From positions 1 through 38,536 of the forward strand of contig REEG01000117.1 of the NCBI GenBank assembly GCA_007695195.1: a DNA stretch of 38,536 nt, read 5' to 3'. The notes under the pieces are model-generated. The model searched no databases. It had not been told where the DNA came from and saw only the letters and a program-made list of their open reading frames with translations. Of the stretch, positions 8,302-16,500 are shown piece by piece (position 1 is the first letter of the stretch; each line of letters begins with the position of its first letter). The DNA comes from Gemmatimonadales bacterium (GTDB taxonomy: Bacteria; Gemmatimonadota; Gemmatimonadetes; Longimicrobiales; Gaopeijiaceae). The translations under genes and the position numbers were made by a program.

Positions 8302-9969
8302 TCACATGCGGCGGTAGGCCGGTCCGCTTCCACCCTCCCTGGGGGTCCAGCGGGGCCCAACCACGTCGGTGGCCCGGCAGTCGATGCAGTTGGGGGCGTT
8401 CACGATGAGCTTGTCGCCGTCCCGCTCGTAGACGCCGGCGGGGCAGACGTGCTCGTAGAACTCGGCCATCTCCGGGGAGATGTCCTCTCCCACGATGAGG
8501 TGGGACGGGATGTCGTCGCGGGTCTTGTTCCCGGACTTGAAGACGGCGTCCACCTTGGAGAAGGTGAGCTCTCCGTCGGGCTGGAAGGCTGGAGCCGGAG
8601 CCTCCAGGGTGCGGGCTTCGGCGGCGTCCTCCTCCACGGCGATGCGGCCTCCGGGGAAGCGGCCGCCGGTGAGGGTCATGAGACCCGCCTTCACCCCGCC
8701 GCTGTAGAAGCCGGACTTGAAGGCCAGGCGCATATTCCGGGTCCGGTAGAGGTCCTTCATGATGTAGGACTCATTCACCGACTCGGTGTACGATGCGAGA
8801 CCGGCCCGGGAGGTGTCGCCGGCCTTCAGCGCCTGGAAGATGGCCCGGCCCGCCAGGATCCCCGACTTCACGGCGTAGTGGATCCCCTTGAGGCTGGGCA
8901 CGTCCACGTACCCGGCGGCGTCGCCCACCACCAGGGCTCCGTCGCCGTGGCGCCGCTCGGGCACCGAGTAGTAGCCCCCCTCGGGGATGGTCTTGGCTCC
9001 CCACTCCACCATCTCACCGCCGGCCAGGATCTCCCGGACCATGGGGTGCTGCTTGAACTGCTGCAGGAGGCCGTGGACATCCAGGCGGGCGTCCCGGTAG
9101 TCCAGCCCCACCACCAGCCCCAGCGAGACCAGGTTGTCGCCCATGGGGTAGATCCAGCTCCCTCCGAAGGCGTCGTTGGGGAGGGGCCAGCCCAGGGTGT
9201 GGATGACCCGATCCAGCGGCTTCTTCACCTCCCACAGCTCCTTCACCCCCAGGGCGTAGATCTGGGGATTGGGCGAGGTGACGCCCTGCCACTGGAGCCA
9301 GCTCTGGGTGAGGGGGCCACGGCCTCCCTCCGCCAGGACGGTGACCTGGGCGGTGAGGTCCATGGCCGGGGTGTAGCCCGAACCCGGGTTCCCCTCCCGG
9401 TCGAGCCCCGCCGGCACGGTGCGCACGCCGCGAACGGCCTCCCCTTCCACCAGGAGCGACGCCACCGGGAAGCCGGGGAAGACGTTGACCCCCATCTCCT
9501 CGGCGCGGGCGCCCATCCACCGCACCACCTCGCAGAGGGAGGCGACGCGGTTGCCGTGGTTCTTCATGGAGGGCGGGGTGGGGAGTCGGACCGCCGAGCC
9601 CTCGCGCATGAGGTAGACCGCCTCGCCCTCCACCGGACCCTTGAAGGGCATCTCCGATTCGGGGACGTCGGGGAAGAGCTCCCGGAAGGGCTCCGGGTTC
9701 AGGACGGCGCCGGAGAGGCAGTGCTCCCCCAGCTCGGCGGACTTCTCCAGCACACCGATCTCCAGATCGCCCATCTCTCCGTCTTCCTGGACCAGGCGCG
9801 CCAGCTCGATGGCACCCGCCAGGCCGGCGGGGCCGCCGCCTACGAAGAGAACGTCCATGGGAACGGCCTCTTCGTCGGGCTCCTCGGACAGGATGACCTG
9901 GTCGCGGGGAAGGGGGGGCTGGGCCCGGAGGGGGTGGATGGTACCGTTCAGACGTCGGGGCTCGGCCAT
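8302..9969 (-). CDS. Electron-transfer flavoprotein:ubiquinone oxidoreductase (ETF-QO/FixC-like)
   Basis: This 555-residue flavoprotein passes electrons from ETF (acyl-CoA and amino-acid oxidation) to the quinone pool at the membrane. Residues 38-49 hold the FAD-binding VLFVGGGPAG motif, followed by the family segment GEHCLSGAVLNP. The middle (GDAAGYVDVPSLKGIHYAVK) is the second FAD-contact region. The C-terminal ferredoxin-like part has VCPAGVY (C509) and NCIDCRATD (C528, C531), but the position of the fourth expected 4Fe-4S cysteine is Thr534. The rest of the C-terminal signature (GPRWTPREGGSGPAY) is intact. I start at the ATG at 9969, which has GGAG 9 bases upstream, rather than the in-frame ATG at 9984. 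The etfA/B genes are not in the window. It is the first gene of the minus-strand run ETF-QO, amidohydrolase, M14. Confidence 0.9.
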   Translation of the reverse strand: MAEPRRLNGTIHPLRAQPPLPRDQVILSEEPDEEAVPMDVLFVGGGPAGLAGAIELARLVQEDGEMGDLEIGVLEKSAELGEHCLSGAVLNPEPFRELFPDVPESEMPFKGPVEGEAVYLMREGSAVRLPTPPSMKNHGNRVASLCEVVRWMGARAEEMGVNVFPGFPVASLLVEGEAVRGVRTVPAGLDREGNPGSGYTPAMDLTAQVTVLAEGGRGPLTQSWLQWQGVTSPNPQIYALGVKELWEVKKPLDRVIHTLGWPLPNDAFGGSWIYPMGDNLVSLGLVVGLDYRDARLDVHGLLQQFKQHPMVREILAGGEMVEWGAKTIPEGGYYSVPERRHGDGALVVGDAAGYVDVPSLKGIHYAVKSGILAGRAIFQALKAGDTSRAGLASYTESVNESYIMKDLYRTRNMRLAFKSGFYSGGVKAGLMTLTGGRFPGGRIAVEEDAAEARTLEAPAPAFQPDGELTFSKVDAVFKSGNKTRDDIPSHLIVGEDISPEMAEFYEHVCPAGVYERDGDKLIVNAPNCIDCRATDVVGPRWTPREGGSGPAYRRM

Positions 9970-10306
9970 GCCATGCTTCTCCATCGGGTGGGATCGGATC
10001 GGCGGCTAGGCGCCGCCGGATCGGTGGGTCGGGTCGGGAGTTCCCCCGGAGCCCCCGCCAGGTTCCGGGACACTGTGGTGGGGCTAGCGGCCCCCCCTGA
10101 GGTGAACGGCGGGGAACCCGCACGCGCCGTGGCGGTATCGCCCGACACCTACGTTCCCCGACAGCACCTACGCTCCCCGACAGTACCGCGGTTCGACCAG
10201 GTCCACGGAGAGGGGATCGCAGCAGGGCTCAATGGGAGCCATTCAACGTTAGCGAAAGAAGTTTTTCCCGTCACCCCGCGCCTCAGGGCGCAAGGAGCCC
10301 CAGCAC
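9970..10306. other. Divergent intergenic region, ETF-QO and MoxR-like ATPase
   Basis: No gene is recognisable in these 337 bases, which must hold the promoters for the minus-strand ETF-QO and the plus-strand ATPase. The notable content is the 19-base tandem repeat at 10146-10183. The 60 bases nearest the ATPase (around 10240-10270) are more AT-rich (TTAGCGAAAGAAGTTTTTC), the likeliest place for a plus-strand -10 or a leader. I cannot name a convincing promoter. Confidence 0.4.
10146..10183. repeat. 19-bp tandem direct repeat upstream of the ATPase
   Basis: Two adjacent copies of CACCTACGYTCCCCGACAG occur, 10146-10164 and 10165-10183, differing at one base (T or C at position 9). A partial third copy (CCCGACA, 10141-10147) overlaps the left end. 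The exact head-to-tail arrangement about 125 bases before the ATG suggests binding sites for an activator or repressor, but simple slippage duplication is also possible. Confidence 0.55.
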
Positions 10307-11767
10307 ATGGCCCACCAACGTCCGCGCACCCTCGGTGCCCTCCGGGCTTCCGGATATCGCTCCCGCACCGTGCGGGAGGAGGTACGGAGCAACGTGATTC
10401 GCCTGCTCCGCTCCGGCGAGCCCCTCTTCACGGGAATCCAGGGGTACGAGGACACGGTGATCCCCCAGCTGGTGAACGCCCTTCTGGCCAGGCAGGACTT
10501 CATCCTCCTGGGGCTCCGGGGGCAGGCCAAGAGCCGGATCCTGAGGCAGCTGAACCGGTTCCTGGATGACGAGATCCCGGCGCTGGAGGGGACGGAGGTG
10601 AACGACAATCCCCTGAAGCCCATCTCCCGGGAGGGGCGTCTCCTGGTGGAGGCGGCGGGAGATGACGCCCCGGTGGTCTGGCTCCCCCGGGAGGCCCGGT
10701 ATGTGGAGAAGCTGGCCACCCCCGATGTGACGGTGGCCGACATCATCGGCGATGTGGACCCCATCAAGGCGGCCCGGGGCGGACACCTCCTCTCCGACGA
10801 GCTCACCATCCACTACGGGCTGCTCCCCCGGGCGAACCGTGGCATCTTCGCCCTGAACGAACTGCCCGACCTGTCGGGGAAGATCCAGGTGAGTCTGTTC
10901 AACATCCTCCAGGAGGGGGATATCCAGATCAAGGGATACCCCATCCGCTTCGCCCTGGATGTGCTCCTGGTCTTCACCGCCAACCCCGAGGACTACACGG
11001 CCCGAGGGAAGATCATCACCCCTCTCAAGGACCGCATCGGCGCCGAGATCCGCACCCACTACCCGGAAGATGTGGAGACGGGAATGGACATCACCGCCCA
11101 GGAAGCCTGGGTGGAGCGGGGTGAGCTTCCGGTGGAAGTGCCCGACTTCGTCTCGGAGGTGGTGGAGCGGGTGGCCTTCCTGGCCCGGAAGGACAAGCGC
11201 ATCGATCAGCGCTCGGGGGTGAGCCAGCGCCTCCCCATCACCCTCCTGGACAGCGCCGTCTCCAACGCCGAGCGGCGGGCGCTGCGGCTGGAAGAGGCGC
11301 AGGTGGTACCCCGGGTAGGCGACGTCTTCGCCTCCCTTCCCACCATCACCGGAAAGATGGAGCTGGAGTACGAGGGTGAGATCCAGGGGGCCGAGAAGAT
11401 CGCCCGGGAGCTCATCGCCGGAGCCGCCCGGGAGGTCTTCCTCATCCGGGCCGGCGAAGCCGATGTGGAGCCCATCGTGGAGTACTTCGAGGACGGGGGT
11501 GCCCTGCAGGTATCGGCCGAGGCCGGGGCAGATGCGTGTGTCCAGGGATTCCAGCAGGTTCCCGGGCTCCTGCAGCTGGTGGAAGACGCCGAACTGGCCG
11601 CCGTGGGAGCTTCGGCAGGCGTCCGGGCCGCCGCCTGCGAACTCATCCTGGAAGCACTGGTGGCCGAGCGGCGCCTTTCCCGGAGCCAGGCGGGGCGGTA
11701 TGGAAAGGCCCGGGCCGCAGGCGGCGGCGCCGGGCCCTCCGGCTTCCAGGGCTTCGACCTGGGCTGA
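10307..11767 (+). CDS. MoxR/magnesium-chelatase (ChlI)-like AAA+ ATPase
   Basis: The 486-residue protein has a ChlI/MoxR-type AAA+ core at roughly residues 40-300: a P-loop GLRGQAKS (69-76), then DPIKAARGG, the helix-2-insert region, [10 protein letters not shown] at the Walker B position (N184, E185), FTANPEDY as sensor 1, and the arginine-rich [10 protein letters not shown] segment. The P-loop has Ala74 where Gly is usual (GxxxxAKS), and the Walker B Asp is replaced by Asn. Such ATPases remodel partner proteins together with VWA-domain proteins. A VWA gene lies at 15176, beyond an opposite-strand block. The ATG follows AAGGAG by 10 bases. The C-terminal ~150 residues, including a glycine-rich tail, are unassigned. 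The family is sure; whether ATP is hydrolysed is open. Confidence 0.85.
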   Translation: MAHQRPRTLGALRASGYRSRTVREEVRSNVIRLLRSGEPLFTGIQGYEDTVIPQLVNALLARQDFILLGLRGQAKSRILRQLNRFLDDEIPALEGTEVNDNPLKPISREGRLLVEAAGDDAPVVWLPREARYVEKLATPDVTVADIIGDVDPIKAARGGHLLSDELTIHYGLLPRANRGIFALNELPDLSGKIQVSLFNILQEGDIQIKGYPIRFALDVLLVFTANPEDYTARGKIITPLKDRIGAEIRTHYPEDVETGMDITAQEAWVERGELPVEVPDFVSEVVERVAFLARKDKRIDQRSGVSQRLPITLLDSAVSNAERRALRLEEAQVVPRVGDVFASLPTITGKMELEYEGEIQGAEKIARELIAGAAREVFLIRAGEADVEPIVEYFEDGGALQVSAEAGADACVQGFQQVPGLLQLVEDAELAAVGASAGVRAAACELILEALVAERRLSRSQAGRYGKARAAGGGAGPSGFQGFDLG

Positions 11768-11842
11768 CCTCCCCGGTCCGTTCCCCCGGGGGACGCCGGA
11801 GCGCGCCGGAGAAGGGGGTGGGGACCGGCGGGGGGCTTCCCC
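11768..11842. terminator. Convergent gap with GC-rich hairpins
   Basis: Between the convergent ATPase and universal-stress-protein genes lie a perfect palindrome TCCCCCGGGGGA (11782-11793), a longer-range pair CCGGTCC/GGACCGG (11773-11779 with 11822-11828) and GGGGG-CTT-CCCCC (11831-11843) that reaches the stop codon of the minus-strand gene. None has a T-tract. The structure could terminate both genes, but the assignment is weak. Confidence 0.3.
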
Positions 11843-12805
11843 CTAGTCCTCGCCCCTCCGGTCCCGGTGGATGAGCACCGGTACGCCACTCCCCCGGATG
11901 ACTTTGTCCGCCGTGCTCCCCAGGAGGAGGCGGGCGACGCCGCCACGCCCGGAGGTGGACATGGCGATGAGGTCACACCCCGACTCCCGGACCTTCTTCA
12001 GAATGGCGACGCCGGGGTGCATGGAACTCCCCACCACCGCCTCCACCTCATGGCCTGCCGCCACCAGGTCGCTTCCCCTGGACTTCAGGTATTCACGGGT
12101 GCCCTCCATCACCTCTTTCTGCTCCTTCTCCTCGCGGATGCTGTGGGGGAGGTACGGGTAGCCCCCGGGCGCCGCCGGCGGGACCGTCTGGAAGAGGGTA
12201 ACGGTGGAACCTTCCTCCAGAAGGGGCGGGATGAGGGGAAGGATGACTTCACTCCGCTGAGATCCGTCGAGAGTCGCCAGCACATTCCGGAAGAGGGGGC
12301 CGGCGACGGCCTCGCCCCAGTCCGAAGCCGGGACGGTGATCTCGCCGTTGTCTCCCCCCGTCGGCTCCTCGTCGAAGGGAGGCCTGACCAGAAGCACAGG
12401 GAAGGGGCTGGTGCGGATGACCCCATCGGCCACACTCCCGAGCCACGCCCGGCGCATGGGGCCGCGGCCGTGGGTGGTCATGACGATGAGGTCGGCGTCC
12501 ACCTCGCGTCCGTGACGGACCACGGAGGCGGCGATGTTTCCCGGGGGGATGACGCTCCATTCCACCTCACCCTCGAACCCCGCCGCCCGGACCCGCTCTT
12601 CCACCGCAGTCATGTAGCGCTCGGCCTGTACCACCCCGTCATCCCGGGCGCTTCCACCCTCCCGCCCGCCGTAGCCCGATCCAAGAGCAGCCACGGTGGC
12701 CAGGGAGAGGCTTCCGCCGGACCGGGAGAGGATGGAGAGGGCCAGGGGAATGGCCTCTTCGGCAAAACGGGATCCGCCCAGGGGAACGAGAATCCGTTGG
12801 TACAC
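11843..12805 (-). CDS. Universal stress protein, two Usp domains (first paralogue)
   Basis: This 320-residue cytoplasmic protein is built of two tandem Usp domains of about 150 residues. Domain 1 starts with VYQRILVPLGGS and ends with an ATP-type loop in TTHGRGPMRRAWLGSVAD (G, nine residues, GS). Domain 2 begins near NVLATLDGSQRSE and ends with STSGRGGVARLLLGSTAD. Both loops keep the nucleotide-binding spacing of ATP-binding Usp proteins. The start is the GTG at 12805, with AGGAG 7 bases upstream and sitting directly at the first Usp strand; the open frame extends to 12868 but without need. It follows a paralogue at 12941 and mutY on the same strand. Stress or energy-related regulation is the general family role; the specific role is unknown. 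Confidence 0.9.
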   Translation of the reverse strand: MYQRILVPLGGSRFAEEAIPLALSILSRSGGSLSLATVAALGSGYGGREGGSARDDGVVQAERYMTAVEERVRAAGFEGEVEWSVIPPGNIAASVVRHGREVDADLIVMTTHGRGPMRRAWLGSVADGVIRTSPFPVLLVRPPFDEEPTGGDNGEITVPASDWGEAVAGPLFRNVLATLDGSQRSEVILPLIPPLLEEGSTVTLFQTVPPAAPGGYPYLPHSIREEKEQKEVMEGTREYLKSRGSDLVAAGHEVEAVVGSSMHPGVAILKKVRESGCDLIAMSTSGRGGVARLLLGSTADKVIRGSGVPVLIHRDRRGED

Positions 12806-12940
12806 GGCTGACTCCTCACGTGAGAAGGGAATGGGGGGGACAAGGCGCGGGCCACCGGGAGGGCCCACGTGTCCTGTGCGGAAGAGGCGTCCGGTGGGGC
12901 GCGGAGGGGCCTCCTCCGGGCTGGGGCCGGACTCCTGGAA

Positions 12941-13858
12941 TCAGGGATCCTCGGGTGGGCGGACCACCAGGACCGGAAGGGTGGTTCCCCGGATGATCTT
13001 GTCGGCCACACTCCCCAGAACCATCCGGCTCAGCCCCCCGCGGCCATGGCTGGAAAGGACCAGAAGGTCGCCCTCCATCTCCCGAGCCGCCTGAATGACG
13101 CCCTCGGCCGCGGCGGAGGCTTCGGCCACGTGGGACTCGGGCACGGGATCACCGCCCCGGGCCACCACCGACGCCAGATACTCGGTGGCCTCCTCCTTTC
13201 GCCGCCGGTGTCCCTCGCCCTCCATCCGTACCCCGGCCACGCCGTAGATGGAGGTGAGTTCCAGGGGCGCCGGGACGACTCGCACAAGGCTCAGACTGGA
13301 ACCGAATCGGCGAGCCAATTGCCGAGCCGGGAAGAGGGCGGCCTCCGCTTCCGCTGACCCGTCCAGCGGGACCACCACATTGTGGAAGTCACGTTCCACC
13401 TCACCCTCCCCTTCCCCCTCGGCCCCGTTCCAGGGACGCACCAGGAGGAGGTGAGCACTCCCTTTGCGCAGGATGGCGTCGGCCACACTTCCAAGCCACC
13501 ACCGGCGAAAACCTCCGGAACCGTGGGTCGTCATGACCACCAGCGGGATCCGGGACCGCTTCACATACCCATCGAGGGCCAGGGGTACGCCCCCCTCCAG
13601 TACTGCCGTGGTAACGCGGATGCCGTCTTCTTCCAACTCCGTTGCCAGACCGTCCAGATAGGTCTCGGCCCCCTCCCGGATCTGTGCCTTCCACTCGAGA
13701 TCCTGCTGAGGCGACTTCAGGTCGGCGTCAGGGGCGGGTCGGATGACGTGAACCAGATGGAGCCGGGCCTCCAGGAGACGAGCCAGGCGTCGGGCCGCCG
13801 GGAGGGCGTCCTCGGAGAACGAGGAGCCGTCCAGCGGGACCAGAAGGGATGGAAACAT
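12941..13858 (-). CDS. Universal stress protein, two Usp domains (second paralogue)
   Basis: This 305-residue paralogue of the downstream gene has two Usp domains. The first runs from MFPSLLVPLDGSSFSEDA to TTHGSGGFRRWWLGSVAD. The second runs from FHNVVVPLDGSAEAEAAL to SSHGRGGLSRMVLGSVAD, each ending with the G-9x-GS nucleotide-binding loop. The ATG at 13858 has GGAGG 9 bases upstream, so the longer frame to 13894 is not used. The pair arose by duplication of a double-domain gene and has diverged considerably. The 74 bases before it contain an AGTGC/GCACT inverted repeat (13878-13895) with an 8-nt spacer. It lies between mutY and the first paralogue, all on the minus strand. Confidence 0.9.
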   Translation of the reverse strand: MFPSLLVPLDGSSFSEDALPAARRLARLLEARLHLVHVIRPAPDADLKSPQQDLEWKAQIREGAETYLDGLATELEEDGIRVTTAVLEGGVPLALDGYVKRSRIPLVVMTTHGSGGFRRWWLGSVADAILRKGSAHLLLVRPWNGAEGEGEGEVERDFHNVVVPLDGSAEAEAALFPARQLARRFGSSLSLVRVVPAPLELTSIYGVAGVRMEGEGHRRRKEEATEYLASVVARGGDPVPESHVAEASAAAEGVIQAAREMEGDLLVLSSHGRGGLSRMVLGSVADKIIRGTTLPVLVVRPPEDP

Positions 13859-13932
13859 GCAGAGAAACCTCCGATGAAGTGCCGATGGAAGCACTGCGGC
13901 GTTCCGTAAGATGGGTCATTCCCCACGGCAAT

Positions 13933-15141
13933 TCACCCCCTGGGGTCCGGGATGGCCCGGGCCATGGCCAGGATAAGGCGCTGAGCCACGGGGATAGGTA
14001 GGTCCGCCAGTCCGGTTTCATCGACCCACTTGAACACGTCGCCCTCCCCGGAACCGGCGGGCGGGGCGGGTGGAGGAGGAGGCAACGGAACGAGGCGGGG
14101 GTGATAGGTTACGCGGCGGTGCGAGAAGAGGTGATCCACCGGCTCCAGTGGCAGGCCCCGGTTTCCGCCGGACGCGTCATCTCCGAAGAAGGCGGCGTCC
14201 CCGCGGGAGCTACCGCTCTCGGTGGGCGTGTTCTCCCCGGTTGGGGCGTCGGGGAGGCCCGTTGGGGCGTCGCGGAGGATGCAAGAGAGGAGGCCTTCTT
14301 CCGGGAACTCCCACATCCTGGCCAGGAGGCCCCGAGGGGGGCGACGGCGAAGGAGGTAGCGGTCCACTCCGTCGCCGGCGGAGACGCGGAGGACCAGGAC
14401 CCGGGCGTGGGAATGGGGGACCGGGCCCCTGGGTCGCCGTGCAGGGAGTTGCTCGACCCGTCCCGCCTCCCGACCGGCGCAGTGCCGTCCCAGGGGGCAA
14501 CGGTGGCAATCCGGCGATCGGGGCGAACAGATGGAGGCGCCGAGCTCCATGAGGGCCTGGTTGAAGTCCCCTGGGCGGTGGGGATCCACCAGGGCTCCGG
14601 CCCAGGAACGGAGGGTCGGGGGCGAGGGATCCGGTTCATTCCGCAGGCGTGCCAGGACCCGCCGGACATTACCGTCCACCGCCGGGACGGGCCGGCCGAA
14701 GGCGATGGAGGCCACCGCACCCGCGGTGTAGGGACCGATCCCGGGAAGGGTCCGCAGTTCGTCTTCCCGGTCGGGGAGACGGCCACCGTAGCGCCGGGCC
14801 ACCTCCCGAGCCGCAGCGCGCAGGTTACGGGCTCGGGAGTAGTAGCCGAGACCCTGCCAGAGGGCCAGGACCTCCTCCTCCTCGGCATTGGCCAGATCGG
14901 CCAACTCCGGGAACCGCTCCATCCAGCGCCGGTAGTAGGGGACCACGGTCTCGAGGCGGGTCTGTTGTGACATGACCTCCGAGACCAGTATGCGGTAGGG
15001 ATCGGGATCGCCCCTCCAGGGCAGGTCCCGGGCCTCGGCGTCGAAGTGGGCCAGGAGTCCGTCTCGGATCTCCTGGAGTTCCTCCCGGGACCAGGGGGCA
15101 GTCCCTGGTGTTCGCTGGGTCCGTCGGTCTCGCTCAGCCAT
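13933..15141 (-). CDS. A/G-specific adenine DNA glycosylase MutY
   Basis: MutY removes adenine mispaired with 8-oxoguanine. The 402-residue protein carries the whole signature: catalytic Glu55 in SEVMSQQT, a helix-hairpin-helix LPGIGPYTAGAVASIAFG (132-149), catalytic Asp156 in AVDGNV, and a 4Fe-4S cluster loop with C205, C212, C215 and C221 (spacing 6-2-5). The C-terminal MutT-like domain that recognises oxoG runs from about residue 240, with FSHRRVTYH near residue 340. A proline/glycine/threonine-rich insertion (about 290-325) lies inside that domain. It is transcribed away from the VWA gene, with only 34 bases between the two ATGs. The two stress proteins follow it, a sensible grouping for oxidative stress. 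Confidence 0.95.
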   Translation of the reverse strand: MAERDRRTQRTPGTAPWSREELQEIRDGLLAHFDAEARDLPWRGDPDPYRILVSEVMSQQTRLETVVPYYRRWMERFPELADLANAEEEEVLALWQGLGYYSRARNLRAAAREVARRYGGRLPDREDELRTLPGIGPYTAGAVASIAFGRPVPAVDGNVRRVLARLRNEPDPSPPTLRSWAGALVDPHRPGDFNQALMELGASICSPRSPDCHRCPLGRHCAGREAGRVEQLPARRPRGPVPHSHARVLVLRVSAGDGVDRYLLRRRPPRGLLARMWEFPEEGLLSCILRDAPTGLPDAPTGENTPTESGSSRGDAAFFGDDASGGNRGLPLEPVDHLFSHRRVTYHPRLVPLPPPPPAPPAGSGEGDVFKWVDETGLADLPIPVAQRLILAMARAIPDPRG

Positions 15142-15175
15142 GTCGCCAACCTAGCCCTTCCACCCCGAGAGCTCC

Positions 15176-16462
15176 ATGCGCTTCACCACCTACACCCGCT
15201 ATAAGGGCGGATGGCTCGACGCCCTCAATCTGGAGGGCCTCCTGGACCACCTCTCCGACTTCCTCATGGACGGCGGATTCGCCGGAGGGCCCCACTTCCA
15301 CCCGTGGTGGGGGTGGTCGGGAGATGAAGAGACCCGTTCCATGGACGCGCTGAAGCGGGCTCTTCTGCAGGCCCTGGTGGACAGCGGTGAGCTCACCGCC
15401 GAAATGCTGGAGGAGCTGCGAGGCGAGGGAGAGGGCGACGCCGAGCTTCAGCAGCGCATCGCCGATTTGCTGGACCGACTGGTGGAGCGGATGGTGGATG
15501 AGGGCTACATCACCCTCGGCGAAGGCGGGACTGCCGGCTCCACCGGGATGGCGGAGGAGGATGGACAGGTGGATGAGGCGCGGGAAGCCGCCCGGACCGT
15601 GGACTTCTCCCTCACCCGGAAAGGGACCGACTTCCTGGGCTACCGGGCGCTCCAATCGCTTCTGGGCGCCATGGGGAATGCCTCGCCGGGGAGTCACGAG
15701 ACCCAGCGGCTCGCCACCGGGGTTGAGGCGGGGGCCGAGAGCCGGCCCTACCAGTTCGGAGACACCCTGAACCTGGATATCCCTGCCACCCTGGCGAGGG
15801 CCATCGCCCGGGAGGGGCTCAAGGTCCCGCTGGATCTGGACTATTCGGACCTCATGGTGCACCAGACCGAGTACCGGTCGTCGTGCGCCACCGTCCTCAT
15901 GCTGGACGTGTCCCACTCCATGATCCTCTACGGGGAAGACCGCTTCTCTCCGGCCAAGAAGGTGGCGCTGGCCCTCTCCCACCTCATCCGGACCCGCTTC
16001 CCCGGTGACAGCCTCCGGGTCGTGACCTTCGGGGACCGTGCCGAGGAGATTCCACTCTCCCGTCTGGCCGATGCCCAGGTGGGGCCGTTCCACACCAACA
16101 CGGCGGAGGGGTTCGAGGTGGCGCGGCGACTGCTTTTGGCGCAGAAGAAGGAGATGCGTCAGATCATCATGATCACCGATGGGAAGCCCTCCGCCATGAC
16201 CCTTCCCGACGGACGGGTCTATACCAATTCCGGTGGACTCGACCCGCAGATCCTGCGGCGCACCTTCCGGGAGGTGACGGCGTGCCGGAAGGCGGGGATC
16301 GCCATCAACACCTTCATGCTGGCCCAGGACCCCTACCTGGTGAAGTTCGTGGAGAAGGTGTCGGAAATCGCCCGGGGGAAGGCCTACTTCACCACCACCA
16401 TGACGCTGGGGCAGTACGTCATGAAGGACTTTCTGCGGCGCAAGCGTCGGCGGGTGGGGTAG
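15176..16462 (+). CDS. VWA-domain protein, likely partner of the MoxR/ChlI-like ATPase
   Basis: The 428-residue protein ends in a von Willebrand A domain with a complete metal-ion-dependent adhesion site: DVSHS (D244, S246, S248), Thr in HTNTAEG (T309) and Asp in ITDGKPS (D335). The N-terminal ~235 residues are mostly helical and charged, without a signal peptide or membrane segment, so the protein is cytoplasmic. A basic C-terminus (RRKRRRVG) follows. VWA proteins of this build act with MoxR or magnesium-chelatase-type AAA+ ATPases; such an ATPase lies 3.4 kb upstream on the same strand (10307-11767), separated by three opposite-strand genes. The partnership is inferred. The promoter must overlap mutY coding sequence. 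Confidence 0.85.
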   Translation: MRFTTYTRYKGGWLDALNLEGLLDHLSDFLMDGGFAGGPHFHPWWGWSGDEETRSMDALKRALLQALVDSGELTAEMLEELRGEGEGDAELQQRIADLLDRLVERMVDEGYITLGEGGTAGSTGMAEEDGQVDEAREAARTVDFSLTRKGTDFLGYRALQSLLGAMGNASPGSHETQRLATGVEAGAESRPYQFGDTLNLDIPATLARAIAREGLKVPLDLDYSDLMVHQTEYRSSCATVLMLDVSHSMILYGEDRFSPAKKVALALSHLIRTRFPGDSLRVVTFGDRAEEIPLSRLADAQVGPFHTNTAEGFEVARRLLLAQKKEMRQIIMITDGKPSAMTLPDGRVYTNSGGLDPQILRRTFREVTACRKAGIAINTFMLAQDPYLVKFVEKVSEIARGKAYFTTTMTLGQYVMKDFLRRKRRRVG

Positions 16463-16500
16463 CCGCCGTGGCCGAGCGAGCAACCTCCCCGGCCGGCGGG

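Noticed and set aside
6195-8408. 737-codon open frame on the plus strand, and a similar one at 7810-10569
   Set aside because: Both run across the amidohydrolase and ETF-QO genes on the wrong strand and across their gene boundaries; composition is shadow-like.
16282-16500. Upstream extension of the PhzF-like frame inside the VWA gene
   Set aside because: The VWA frame carries a full MIDAS domain to its stop at 16462; the extension is a histidine/glycine-rich out-of-frame reading and PhzF proteins normally start at the ATG used here.
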